Shown: positions 54,014-62,440, numbered from the stretch's first letter. The stretch: 64,000 nt of DNA from an uncultured Eubacteriales bacterium (GCA_934572535.1 CAKTLJ010000010.1:1-64000), one strand, 5' to 3'. Made by a program: numbers and translations. The notes: generated by a model from the sequence alone, not told the origin.

Positions 54014-54697
54014 TTAGGAAGGTCTACTGGAATATTGAACAGTATAAATACCATCTGTAATTCCATTTGGTAAGGTAACGGGGTACTTAGATGTAACATC
54101 GAAAGTATCTACCTTCTCCGCATTATTATACAATGTAACTTTTCTTACTGTTCCAGAGATATTTACCATCTTAGGTTGAAACCTTATTCTCGCATACATC
54201 CCTGGCTTCGCTTGCCCCAGAGAACCTCCAATATTCCCAGATGCGGACCCTGAAGATTCTTTAACTGTAACTCCTAATTTTGCGGTAATCGAACTTCTAA
54301 TTTTAGCCTTTATTTCTGCACTAACTGTTGTGCTATGGGACGCATATGTTGTTATACTTGTTGCCGCAAAGGGAAACGCCGGATACAGGGCCCAGGCAGA
54401 AACAGGTTGTATCGTTCCATAGTATGTACTCACTGATTTACGAGTATAAGTTTCTGATACCGTAGACATCGGTGCTATTGTTTCTCCAGAGTCTGCCTCA
54501 GAAAATGAATAGTACTTAGGTTTCAACAATTCAACATATTCTTCTTCAGAAATCTGTTGAAATTCTCCGTCCTTAATAATCCAATGCGTTTCATAATCAG
54601 AATTATCGTTTGTGGATTCTATTTCTGCTGCATACACAGGGACGGTTAAAGAAAGTATAAGGCAGGCCATAATTCCAAGAGATAAAAATTTTTTCAT
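54014..54697 (-). CDS. Secreted protein of unknown function, AT-rich gene
   Basis: The 227-residue product has a clear signal peptide (MKKFLSLGIMACLILSLTVPVYA, cleaved before AEIES) and a Ser/Thr/Tyr-rich beta-type mature domain (SVSTYYGTIQPVSAWALYPAFPFAATS, GMYARIRFQPKMVNISGTVRKVTLY). Not recognised. The gene is markedly AT-rich compared with its surroundings, with TTT/ATT/GAA-type codons, suggesting recent acquisition. AAAAGGAG precedes the ATG. Confidence 0.8.
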   Translation of the reverse strand: MKKFLSLGIMACLILSLTVPVYAAEIESTNDNSDYETHWIIKDGEFQQISEEEYVELLKPKYYSFSEADSGETIAPMSTVSETYTRKSVSTYYGTIQPVSAWALYPAFPFAATSITTYASHSTTVSAEIKAKIRSSITAKLGVTVKESSGSASGNIGGSLGQAKPGMYARIRFQPKMVNISGTVRKVTLYNNAEKVDTFDVTSKYPVTLPNGITDGIYTVQYSSRPS

Positions 54698-54769
54698 GAA
54701 AAGCTCCTTTTAAATCGAGGATGGATGGTACATAGTCTTGCTTACTGGCGCTTGAGGCAGGGGCGGATC

Positions 54770-55270
54770 TCAATTGCTTGTCAAGTTGAGCTGATTGGCT
54801 CTCAGCTTGCCGATGACCGTGCCGCCGTCGTTGGCGGTGACTTTGATTTTGAAGGTGGTGCTGCCGGGATTGGGGAACACCTGAGACTTCTGCCCACCGG
54901 CGGCTACGGTGAAAGGAGGCTGGGTATACAGCAGACCCAAAACACTCTTTGCGTAGAGCTGAACGGTGCAGGTGGAGGAACCATTGTTCTGGAACCAATA
55001 GCGCAGGGAGTTGCCGTTGCCGGATACGCAGCTGAAGTACGGCGTCTCAAAAACAGCGTCGGAGGAAACATTGTTGTTTATGTAGACGAGTGCCAAGGGT
55101 TCCAGGGCCGGAGGTAAGGAGAAGGTGCCGTTTTCCGTAGCGACAGGTTCCACGACCGGAGGTACGGAGAAGGTATCGTTTTCCGTTTTTGGGTCGGATG
55201 CTGCACACGCCATGGAGCTTGAACTCAGTACTATGAGCGAGGACAGAAGCACACAAAACATTTTTTTCAT
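54770..55270 (-). CDS. Secreted protein sharing a C-terminal domain with the adjacent membrane protein
   Basis: The 166-residue product has a signal peptide (about 1-24), two tandem 16-residue repeats (29-44 and 45-60, pattern TENxTFSxPPxxEPxA), and a C-terminal domain (about 78-161) clearly homologous to residues 122-207 of the neighbouring membrane protein: shared C-V-x-x-N-G, LRYW, QNNG, CTVQLY and a terminal LRA-Q. AAAGGAG precedes the ATG. Function unknown; the shared domain next to a sigma factor suggests a signal or ligand role, which is inference. Confidence 0.82.
   Translation of the reverse strand: MKKMFCVLLSSLIVLSSSSMACAASDPKTENDTFSVPPVVEPVATENGTFSLPPALEPLALVYINNNVSSDAVFETPYFSCVSGNGNSLRYWFQNNGSSTCTVQLYAKSVLGLLYTQPPFTVAAGGQKSQVFPNPGSTTFKIKVTANDGGTVIGKLRANQLNLTSN
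55091..55186 (-). repeat. Two tandem 48-bp repeats within the secreted-protein gene
   Basis: Codes for residues 29-44 and 45-60 of the 54770-55270 product; the two copies differ at several bases, so the duplication is not brand-new. Confidence 0.8.
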
Positions 55271-55354
55271 AGGGGTCTCCTTTCTGTAATACCAAAGGTT
55301 GATGGGATATAAATTAAGAAAACACGATGGGCATCTCCTCCTTTAAAAAATCAA

Positions 55355-55978
55355 TTAGTATTGATCCGCGCGCAGGTTGCCGTTGACATCAGCTCCACAG
55401 CCGTCCACGCAGGTGACCCGGAGATAAAACGTGTCGTTTCCCGGGTTTTCATAGAAGGCATCATCATCCTTTCCCGGGGGCACGGAAATGGTCTCTCCTA
55501 CAGGTGACTCGCCAAAGAAGCCAACGCGATAGAGCTGCACGGTGCAGATGCTGGTCCCGTTGTTCTGATACCAGTATCGGAGAGTGCTGCCGTTCTCCTG
55601 GACGCAAGCAAATCGTTCGCTGGTGTAGACAGAGCCGTGGGGACCCGTCAAGTGGATGGATACCGCCAAGCCCGTCTCTGTGGGGGTGGCGTCCAACCAT
55701 CCAGACACGGCGGCCCGGACTTGCGGCCCAGCCAACAGGCCGCCGCCAAAGGAGAGGGAGAGCAGTAGCAGGAAGCAGGCGGCAAAACGAAGCCACTTTT
55801 TTCCGGCCACTAGCAGGGGACGCTTGGAGAAGCCAGCGGGGTTCCGAAGGAACTTCTTCTCCCAGGCCAGATACCGGGCGGAAAACGGCGCCTGCTCCGG
55901 GGGATCGGCCAGGGCCTGCCGAAGGTCCTCCTCCGCCGCGTCCAGAAGGGCCTGACGGATGGGCTCATTTGTGTTCAT
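55355..55978 (-). CDS. Putative membrane-anchored anti-sigma/sensor protein of the ECF island
   Basis: The 207-residue product has a cytoplasmic N-terminal part (about 1-60, acidic helices EEDLRQALADPPEQAPFS), one membrane helix (about 63-84) and an extracytoplasmic domain with GPQVRAAVSGWLDATPTETG, a linker common to clostridial anti-sigma sensors, then a C-terminal domain (122-207) shared with the next gene's secreted product. The start overlaps the sigma gene by 14 bases. No zinc-binding HCC motif is visible, so the anti-sigma role rests on position and topology. Confidence 0.78.
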   Translation of the reverse strand: MNTNEPIRQALLDAAEEDLRQALADPPEQAPFSARYLAWEKKFLRNPAGFSKRPLLVAGKKWLRFAACFLLLLSLSFGGGLLAGPQVRAAVSGWLDATPTETGLAVSIHLTGPHGSVYTSERFACVQENGSTLRYWYQNNGTSICTVQLYRVGFFGESPVGETISVPPGKDDDAFYENPGNDTFYLRVTCVDGCGADVNGNLRADQY

Positions 55979-56492
55979 ACCAATATCCCTCCTCGATCAG
56001 TCGTTCTTGCAGGAGCTTTCGCCCCCGGCTGATGCGGGTGCTCACGGCGCTCTCCGACAGGCCCGTGTAGCGGGCGATGTCCTTGTCCCTCCACTCCAGG
56101 ACGAATTTCAGCTCCAGAATGGTGCGGTGCTGCTCCGGCATGGCCCGGATCATGTCGATCACCCCCTGCACCTCCCCGGTTTCCGGGGCGGCCAGGTCCC
56201 ACGCCTCGGCCAGGGGCATGGTGCGGGATCGCTTCCGCAGCATGGTGAAACAGACGCGCTTCAAGAGGATGACCATCCAGGCTTTGCGGTTTTGGGGTTC
56301 CACCGCGAAGAAGGCCTCGGCATGTTTGGCGCACTTCATCCAGCCCTCCTGCACGGCGTCCTCCGCCCAATGGGGATCGTGGAGGATGGAGAGAGCGTAG
56401 CGGTAAAGATCGGTTTTGTACTTGTGATAGAACTGGGTGAAGAGGCGCTGCTCCTCTTCGGTCTCCAGCGCGGCCAGCAGAATGGGGAGCAT
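55965..56492 (-). CDS. ECF-type RNA polymerase sigma factor
   Basis: The 175-residue protein has sigma region 2 (FTQFYHKYKTDLYRYALSILHDPHWAEDAVQEGWMKCAKH) and region 4 (MPEQHRTILELKFVLEWRDKDIARYTGLSESAVSTRISRGRKLLQERL), with no region 3, as in ECF factors. GGAGGT precedes the ATG. It is followed, with overlap, by a single-pass membrane protein in the anti-sigma position. It probably drives its own operon; no second promoter copy was identified. Confidence 0.92.
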   Translation of the reverse strand: MLPILLAALETEEEQRLFTQFYHKYKTDLYRYALSILHDPHWAEDAVQEGWMKCAKHAEAFFAVEPQNRKAWMVILLKRVCFTMLRKRSRTMPLAEAWDLAAPETGEVQGVIDMIRAMPEQHRTILELKFVLEWRDKDIARYTGLSESAVSTRISRGRKLLQERLIEEGYWYEHK

Positions 56493-56503
56493 GGGGTACC
56501 TCC

Positions 56504-56520
56504 AAGCAGAAAATCTGCTT
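56504..56520. promoter_or_regulatory. Inverted repeat just upstream of the ECF sigma gene
   Basis: AAGCAGA-AAA-TCTGCTT, perfect 7-bp arms, immediately before the ribosome binding site. On the minus strand TACAAT lies just upstream. Operator or leader hairpin. Confidence 0.45.
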
Positions 56521-56615
56521 GTATTGTAGCACAGGCAGCGGTTTTTTACAGCGCCTGTTCACCCTATTAACCATGCAGAAGGCACTTTCTTGGCAGATTT
56601 TTTAAAAAAAGTCAA

Positions 56616-56636
56616 CTTTGTACACAGTGCACAAAG
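56616..56636. promoter_or_regulatory. Imperfect palindrome CTTTGTACAC-A-GTGCACAAAG
   Basis: Ten-base arms with one mismatch, in the gap between the sigma island and the dehydratase-like cassette. Looks like a dimeric regulator site, but no promoter is evident beside it. Confidence 0.35.
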
Positions 56637-56669
56637 AGAGGGTTGCTATTCTGTGCCATATGGACAAAG

Positions 56670-56694
56670 CCCCCGCCGTGACGATCACGGCGGG
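56670..56694. repeat. 25-bp palindrome, copy 1 (downstream end of the dehydratase-like cassette)
   Basis: CCCGCCGTGA-CGA-TCACGGCGGG core preceded by CC; identical over 25 bases to the copy at 59719-59743. On the minus strand it is followed by GGCTTTGTCC, so it may also weakly terminate the cassette. Confidence 0.8.
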
Positions 56695-56715
56695 AGCCAT
56701 ATCAAGGTGCCTTTG

Positions 56716-58413
56716 TTACCGTGCGGCCTTGCACGTCTCATAGGCAAACAGCGCCGCGCCCAACGCGCCGCAGAGCTGTGACTGCTCGCAAATGAACAGC
56801 TTTGTCCCCAGCCGTTCCTCCAGCGCCTGGATGATGCCTTCGTTCCGGGCAACGCCGCCGGTCATCATGTACTCGCCCGGGGATTTGTCGCCCAGACGGG
56901 CCGCCAGAGCGCCTACCTTCGCGGCAACGGACACGTTCAGACCATGAACGATGTCGGACAAGTCCTTGTTCTGGGCGACCAGGGAGACCACCTCGGATTC
57001 CGCGAATACCGTACACATGCTGGAGATCACCACGGGCTCGTTCCAATGCAGTCCCCGGGTGCTCATCTCCTCCAGGGAAAGGCCCAGGGTGCGCGCCATC
57101 ATTTCCAGAAAGCGTCCGGTCCCCGCCGCGCACTTGTCGTTCATCAGAAAGCGCGTGACCGCGCCGTGCTCGTCCAGGCGAATCGCCTTGATGTCCTGGC
57201 CGCCGATGTCGATCACGGTCCGCACATTCGGGTTCAGATAGTGTGCCCCCTTTGCGTGGCAGGTGATCTCTGTAATGCGGTCGTCGCTGCCGTCGATATA
57301 GGCGCGTCCGTAGCCGGTGGTCACAATGCGCGCGATGTCCTCCCTGCGGATCCCCGCTCGTTCCGCCGCCCGCGTGAGGCTCTTCTCCGCGCTGAGCAGC
57401 GCGCCCCCGCCCGTCGGGAGGATCATGGTGGAGGCGATCCTTCCGTCTTGATCCAGGATCACAACGTCTGTGCTTGTGGAGCCGCTGTCGATCCCGGCCA
57501 CATAGTAAACGCCTGAGGCCATGGCCTTCCGGTCCTCTTCGCTGATGTCATTTGAGGGGTCCCGCGCCGCCGTGTCCTCCAGCGTCTCCGCGAAGGCCTG
57601 CACCCTGGTCAGAAGCTGCCCTGCACTCTGGGTGGTGAAGTCGGTCTCGAGCTTCAGGAGGGGGACCTGGACCTCCCGCTGGATTCTGGCATACTCAAAG
57701 CTGTAAAAGTCGCAGAACTTGATGGTGTGGTAGACGATCCCCCTTAGGTTCGGGTCCAGATACAGCTCGTTTCGCCTGCCGCTGCTGTTCATGCGGAAGC
57801 ACGGCATCTGGGAGAGGAGGGCCTCTGCATACGCCAGAAACAGGGCCTCGTCCTCCATGGATCCCAGTGCGTCGCGCCGCAGCGAGAGGCGCCTGCTGCC
57901 CGTGCAGGTCAGATTTTTCGCCGCCATGGGAAGATTCTCCCGGAGCATGGTCTCCAGCGCCCCGCTGACGCGGACGCCCAACAGGCCGATATAGGGCTGC
58001 TCCTCGTCCGTCTTGTGGGAAAAGGCGTCAAGAAACGCGCTTCGCTGGAAGGGCTTTCCCGAGAAGTCCTCATATGCCTTCTTTAGCCGGAGGAGGCCCC
58101 GGGCCAGCGCTTTCTTCTCGCAGTCGTTGTCCTCGTGGGGCATGTCCAGCATATAGAGAAAGCGGCACTTCCCCGTGCTCTCCACAATGTCATACACGCG
58201 GCGCATGGAATCACAGCAGTTGACGAGAACCAGCTGCTCAACCTTTCCCTCCAGGACAGCCTGGATCACGGATTTCCCGAAGCCGCAGAGATTCGCGTGC
58301 GCGATCTGGTCGGACAGCGCAAAGTTCTCCGGCATCGCCTCAAGGACGGTGCAGTCTTCGCCGAAGCCCTTCCATAGCTCCTGCGGGGTATATTTACAAA
58401 CATAATGGATCAT
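56716..58413 (-). CDS. Acyl-CoA dehydratase activase fused to an HgdB-like domain
   Basis: Two-part protein of 565 residues. Residues about 1-262 resemble the 2-hydroxyacyl-CoA dehydratase D subunit family (VNCCDSMRRVYDIV, IKFCDFYSFEYARIQREVQVPLLKLETDF). Residues 303-565 form an ASKHA-fold ATPase with GIDSGST (307-313), DIGGQD (402-407) and the cluster cysteines Cys428 (NDKCAAGTG) and Cys467 (SSMCTVFAESEV) that bridge a [4Fe-4S] in the activator dimer. Such activators inject low-potential electrons into a partner dehydratase or double-cubane protein. The partner is the gene upstream, overlapping by four bases. Substrate unknown. Confidence 0.88.
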   Translation of the reverse strand: MIHYVCKYTPQELWKGFGEDCTVLEAMPENFALSDQIAHANLCGFGKSVIQAVLEGKVEQLVLVNCCDSMRRVYDIVESTGKCRFLYMLDMPHEDNDCEKKALARGLLRLKKAYEDFSGKPFQRSAFLDAFSHKTDEEQPYIGLLGVRVSGALETMLRENLPMAAKNLTCTGSRRLSLRRDALGSMEDEALFLAYAEALLSQMPCFRMNSSGRRNELYLDPNLRGIVYHTIKFCDFYSFEYARIQREVQVPLLKLETDFTTQSAGQLLTRVQAFAETLEDTAARDPSNDISEEDRKAMASGVYYVAGIDSGSTSTDVVILDQDGRIASTMILPTGGGALLSAEKSLTRAAERAGIRREDIARIVTTGYGRAYIDGSDDRITEITCHAKGAHYLNPNVRTVIDIGGQDIKAIRLDEHGAVTRFLMNDKCAAGTGRFLEMMARTLGLSLEEMSTRGLHWNEPVVISSMCTVFAESEVVSLVAQNKDLSDIVHGLNVSVAAKVGALAARLGDKSPGEYMMTGGVARNEGIIQALEERLGTKLFICEQSQLCGALGAALFAYETCKAAR

Positions 58414-59690
58414 ACGCGTGCTTTCGCCCCGCTTTCTTTCAGCATCTCGAGGTAGGCTTGCAGTCGTGTGGATACCTGCCCGTCGCTGGTGTTCGCCGGG
58501 TTGCAGCCATCGCCGTCCAGTATCATGGTGGGAAGCCCCGCCGTTTCCAGCGAGGCCTTGAGCAAGCCGGAGGCCCCCAGCGTGTTTTTACAGCCCCAAT
58601 GGGCGAACAAAATGCCGCCATCCGCGTCGATCTGCTTTGCCAGCGCTTGGCTGCGTTGGAGGCGCTGCGTCACGCTTCCGTTGTAGATGCAGTGGACCAT
58701 CTTTTCCGCCAGGGCCTCGTAGGGGTCGGAGGAGCGCATCGGCTGGAATCCATCCGCCACAAAATCACAGGCGCCGATGTGCAGCGCGGCGCTGTAATTA
58801 AACAGGTCCTTTACCGGCGCTTGGAGAAAGGGCAGCATGTGCATCCACAGAATACGCGGGCCGTCCGCCTTGGGTGCGTTCCGCACATCATCCAGGAGCA
58901 GCTTCGTGTAGCGCAGGGACTCCGGGGAGCCTGCGAGCAGGTGGCACAGAAAGACGGCGTAGAGCTCGTTGGTCAGGGTGGAGGCCGGATCGTGCTCTTT
59001 CCGCAGGGCCAGCTGTCGGTTGTAATGGGAAGCCGCCTCCTTGCTGTTGGCGACCGCCTGTTGTAGCGCTTGCTCCGAGATCGTTTTTCCGTTGACGTCC
59101 TCCAGGAATTTTTTCAACTCGCGGAGCTGCCCGGCCACGTGCTGGACGGAATCCCGCGTTTTCTCATAGGGGACCTCGAGATAGAAGCCCGGGATCTGAT
59201 ACTTCTGCTTGAGGTAGGGGAAGGTCATCAGGTTTCCGTCGCAGGCGAGGTTGGTGTAGATGGTGCATTTCGGCTTCGGCACCAGCTCGGCCAGGGCTGC
59301 GCCGAGGAATATTCTGTGGTAGGAGCACAGGGTCTCCGGAAAGCCCGCTGCCTCCGTCTGCGCCAGAAAGGCCTGCTCGCACTGGGTCCCGGCAAGGAAA
59401 CAGGACAGGGCCTCCACGGAATACGGCGTGATCCCCGCTGCCGTCAAAAGCTCACCGGGGACAAAAATGCTGACCAGGGCCGCATCCTCCGGCCGTGCAA
59501 GGGCCTGGATGATGGTCCGCATGACGACACGGGCCGCATACTGGCCGGAAGGGGGAAGCTTCTTGTCCGGGAAAAGCCGCAAACGCATTTCCTGCAAACG
59601 ATAGCCCGTGAGGAGAAGCTTTCTGGCCTTGTCCGGGTCGTTCTGCGCGGCCTGACCGACCATGTCCCCAAATTTTTGGATGAGATCCAC
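58410..59690 (-). CDS. 2-hydroxyacyl-CoA dehydratase (HgdB)-like protein
   Basis: The 426-residue protein shows HgdB-family features: CSYHRIFLGAALAELVPKPK, NLACDGNLMTFPYLKQKYQIPGFYLEVPYE, and the C-terminal HWGCKNTLGASGLLKASLETAGLPTMILDGDGCNP, with cysteines placed to bind an Fe-S cluster. Only one such subunit is present beside its activator, unlike HgdAB or LcdAB with two subunits; this fits the YjiM/double-cubane protein branch. I chose GTG at 59690 with AAAGGA upstream; the longer reading runs into valS. Only 26 bp separate the start from a palindrome that follows valS, and no promoter is visible there. Confidence 0.85.
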   Translation of the reverse strand: MDLIQKFGDMVGQAAQNDPDKARKLLLTGYRLQEMRLRLFPDKKLPPSGQYAARVVMRTIIQALARPEDAALVSIFVPGELLTAAGITPYSVEALSCFLAGTQCEQAFLAQTEAAGFPETLCSYHRIFLGAALAELVPKPKCTIYTNLACDGNLMTFPYLKQKYQIPGFYLEVPYEKTRDSVQHVAGQLRELKKFLEDVNGKTISEQALQQAVANSKEAASHYNRQLALRKEHDPASTLTNELYAVFLCHLLAGSPESLRYTKLLLDDVRNAPKADGPRILWMHMLPFLQAPVKDLFNYSAALHIGACDFVADGFQPMRSSDPYEALAEKMVHCIYNGSVTQRLQRSQALAKQIDADGGILFAHWGCKNTLGASGLLKASLETAGLPTMILDGDGCNPANTSDGQVSTRLQAYLEMLKESGAKARV

Positions 59691-59718
59691 GCTGTCACGT
59701 CCTTTCGCAATGGGATGA

Positions 59719-59743
59719 CCCCCGCCGTGACGATCACGGCGGG
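59719..59743. repeat. 25-bp palindrome, copy 2 (between valS and the dehydratase-like cassette)
   Basis: Same 25 bases as 56670-56694; here the stem extends to GACCCCCGCCGTGA/TCACGGCGGGGGTC (59717-59747). On the minus strand no U run follows, so it is a poor terminator and transcripts may read through from valS. Confidence 0.8.
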
Positions 59744-59767
59744 GGTCGTAGGATGACGGGGAGAAAA

Positions 59768-62404
59768 TTACAGGGAGGCTTCCTGCTCCGCCAGCTGCGC
59801 GATGAGGGCGGTCAGCTTTTCGGCGCGCTCCTTTTCGGCGCTTACCACGTTCTCGGGGGCCTTGGCCAGGAAGCCGGGGTTGGAGAGCTTCTTTTCCAGC
59901 TTTTCCAGCTCGCCGCGGTTCTTTTTCAGCTCCTTGGCGATGCGGGCCTTCTCCTTTTCCAGGTCCACCAGCTCGGCCAGCGGCATGGAGATCTTGGCCA
60001 CGTGGGTGACCACGGTGACCTCGCCCTGGGCCTCCTCCTTCTGGGCGACCACGGACACGTCGCTGGCGTAACCCAGGCGCTTGAGGAAGGGGATGCCGGC
60101 GGTGAAGATCTCGCCCTCGGCGGTGGCGATGGTCAGGTGCGCCTTCTTGGAGGGGGGCACGTTCATCTCGGAGCGGCGGGCGCGGACGGCCTTGACGGCG
60201 TCCATCAGCATCTCCACAGCCTTCTCCTCCTGGGGGAAGGCCAGGTCGTCCCGGAAGGTCGGCCACGGCTGGAGCATCAGGAAGTTCTTCTCGCAGCTGG
60301 CCTCGTGGGGCAGCGCCTGCCAGATCTCCTCGGTGAGGAAGGGCATGAAGGGGTGCAGCAGCTTCAGGATGTCGGTGAGGACGTAGCACAGGACCTGCTG
60401 GGCCTGGACCTTGGCGGCCTCGTCCTCGCCCTGGAGGCGGGACTTGGTCATCTCGATATACCAGTCGCAATAGGTGTCCCAGAGGAAGTCATAGATCTTC
60501 TGAGCGGCGACGCCCAGCTCGTAGTGGTCCATGTTCTCGGTGACCTCGGCGATGACGGTGTTCAGCTTGGAGAGGATCCACTTGTCCTCCAGCTCGAGCT
60601 TCTCGGGCAGCGCGTTCTCCTCGATGGTCAGGTTCATCATCAGGAAGCGGGAGGCGTTCCAGATCTTGTTGGCGAAGTTCCGCATGGCCTCGCAGCGCTC
60701 GGTGTAGAAGCGCATGTCGTTGCCGGGGCTGTTGCCGGTGATCAGGTTGAAGCGCAGGGCGTCGGCGCCGTACTGCTCGGCCATCTCCAGGGGGTCGATG
60801 CCGTTGCCCAGGGACTTGGACATCTTGCGGCCCTTGTCGTCGCGGACCAGACCGTGGATGAAGACGGTGTGGAAGGGAGTCTTCTTGGTCTGCTCGCAGC
60901 CGGAGAAGATCATGCGGGCCACCCAGAAGAAGATGATGTCATAGCCGGTGACCAGCACGTCGGTGGGGTAGAAGTAGTCCAGGTCCTCGGCGCTTTCGGG
61001 CCAGCCCAGGGTGGAGAAGGGCCACAGGGCGGAGGAGAACCAGGTGTCCAGCACGTCGGGGTCGCGGGTGATGTTCTTGGAACCGCACTTCTCGCACTGG
61101 CAGGCGTCGGTGCGGGAGACGGTCATGTGGCCGCAGTCGTCGCAGTACCACACGGGGATCTGGTGGCCCCACCAAAGCTGACGGGAGATGCACCAGTCGT
61201 GGACGTTCTCCATCCAGTTCAGATAGGTCTTGGAGAAGCGGTCGGGGACGAACTTGGTCTCGCCCTCTTCCACCACCCGGATGGCCTCCTCGGCCAGGGG
61301 CTTCATCTTCACGAACCACTGGGCGGAGATGATGGGCTCGACGTCGTTGTGACAGCGGTAGCAGGTGCCCACGTTGTGCTGGTGGTCCTCGATCTTCTCC
61401 AGCAGGCCCAGGGCCTCCAGGTCGGCGATGATGGCCTTGCGGGCCTCGTAGCGGTCCATGCCCTGGTACTTGCCGCCCAGCTCGTTGATCTTGCCGTAGT
61501 CATCCAGGACGCGGATGGACTCCAGGTTGTGGCGCAGGCCGACCTCGAAGTCGTTGGGGTCGTGGGCGGGGGTCATCTTCACGCAGCCGGTGCCGAAGTC
61601 CATTTCCACGTATTCGTCGGCCACGATGGGGATCTCCCGGTCCATGAGGGGGAGGATGCACTTCTTGCCGACGATGTCCTGGTAGCGCGTGTCGTCGGGG
61701 TGGACGGCCACGCCGGAGTCGCCCAGCATGGTCTCAGGACGGGTGGTGGCCACGATGACATAGCGGCCCTCCTCGCCCTGGATGGGGTACTTGATGTGCC
61801 AGAGCTTGCCGGGCTTGTCCACGTATTCCACCTCGGCGTCGGACAGGGCGGTGACGCAGTTGGGGCACCAGTTGATGATGCGGGAGCCCTTGTAGATCAG
61901 GCCCTTTTCATACAGCTCGCAGAAGGTCTCGCGGACGGCCTTGGAGCAGCCCTCGTCCATGGTGAAGCGGGCGCGGTCCCAGTCGCAGGAAGCGCCCATC
62001 TTCTTCTGCTGGGCCACGATGCGGTTGCCGTAGGTGTTCTTCCAGTCCCAGACGCGCTCCAGGAACTTCTCCCGGCCCAGGTCGTAGCGGGTGAGGCCCT
62101 CCTTGACCCGCAGCTCCTCCTCGACCTTGATCTGGGTGGCGATCCCGGCGTGATCGGTGCCGGGGAGCCACAGGGCGGCGTAGCCCTGCATCCGCTTGAA
62201 GCGGATCAGGATGTCCTGGAGGGTGCAGTCCATGGCGTGGCCCATGTGGAGCTGACCGGTGACGTTGGGGGGCGGCATGACGATGGTGTAGGGCTTCTTC
62301 TTGGCGTCCCGGACACCGGCGAAGCACTTGTTTTCCTCCCACTGGGCGTAAATGCGGCCTTCCACCTCGCGGGGGTCATAGACCTTGGGTAATTCTTTTC
62401 TCAT
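59768..62404 (-). CDS. valS: Valine--tRNA ligase
   Basis: Class I synthetase charging tRNA(Val). The 878-residue protein has PPPNVTGQLHMGHAM (HIGH motif), editing-domain motifs (ATTRPETMLGDSGVAVHPDD), a zinc ribbon (CDDCG...CEKCGS), WFSSALWPFSTLGWP, KMSKS in GRKMSKSLGNGIDP, and a C-terminal coiled coil (LEKEKARIAKELKKNRGELEKLEKKL). AGGAGG precedes the ATG. Preceded by a YcxB-like gene and a T-box leader, so it should be induced when valine tRNA is uncharged. Confidence 0.98.
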   Translation of the reverse strand: MRKELPKVYDPREVEGRIYAQWEENKCFAGVRDAKKKPYTIVMPPPNVTGQLHMGHAMDCTLQDILIRFKRMQGYAALWLPGTDHAGIATQIKVEEELRVKEGLTRYDLGREKFLERVWDWKNTYGNRIVAQQKKMGASCDWDRARFTMDEGCSKAVRETFCELYEKGLIYKGSRIINWCPNCVTALSDAEVEYVDKPGKLWHIKYPIQGEEGRYVIVATTRPETMLGDSGVAVHPDDTRYQDIVGKKCILPLMDREIPIVADEYVEMDFGTGCVKMTPAHDPNDFEVGLRHNLESIRVLDDYGKINELGGKYQGMDRYEARKAIIADLEALGLLEKIEDHQHNVGTCYRCHNDVEPIISAQWFVKMKPLAEEAIRVVEEGETKFVPDRFSKTYLNWMENVHDWCISRQLWWGHQIPVWYCDDCGHMTVSRTDACQCEKCGSKNITRDPDVLDTWFSSALWPFSTLGWPESAEDLDYFYPTDVLVTGYDIIFFWVARMIFSGCEQTKKTPFHTVFIHGLVRDDKGRKMSKSLGNGIDPLEMAEQYGADALRFNLITGNSPGNDMRFYTERCEAMRNFANKIWNASRFLMMNLTIEENALPEKLELEDKWILSKLNTVIAEVTENMDHYELGVAAQKIYDFLWDTYCDWYIEMTKSRLQGEDEAAKVQAQQVLCYVLTDILKLLHPFMPFLTEEIWQALPHEASCEKNFLMLQPWPTFRDDLAFPQEEKAVEMLMDAVKAVRARRSEMNVPPSKKAHLTIATAEGEIFTAGIPFLKRLGYASDVSVVAQKEEAQGEVTVVTHVAKISMPLAELVDLEKEKARIAKELKKNRGELEKLEKKLSNPGFLAKAPENVVSAEKERAEKLTALIAQLAEQEASL

Positions 62405-62440
62405 TTGTGTTCCTCCTATGGTGTTGAGGCGAGCGCCTCA

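Noticed and set aside
55314..55334. Six-codon frame MPIVFS after a strong AAAGGAGG between the sensor and secreted-protein genes
   Set aside because: Only two bases separate the ribosome site from the ATG; too little to claim a leader peptide.
59691..60470. In-frame N-terminal extension of the HgdB-like gene into valS
   Set aside because: It is antiparallel-frame noise within valS; the GTG at 59690 has a ribosome site.
59753..62392. 879-codon open frame opposite valS
   Set aside because: Antisense shadow of valS codon bias, no recognisable domain.
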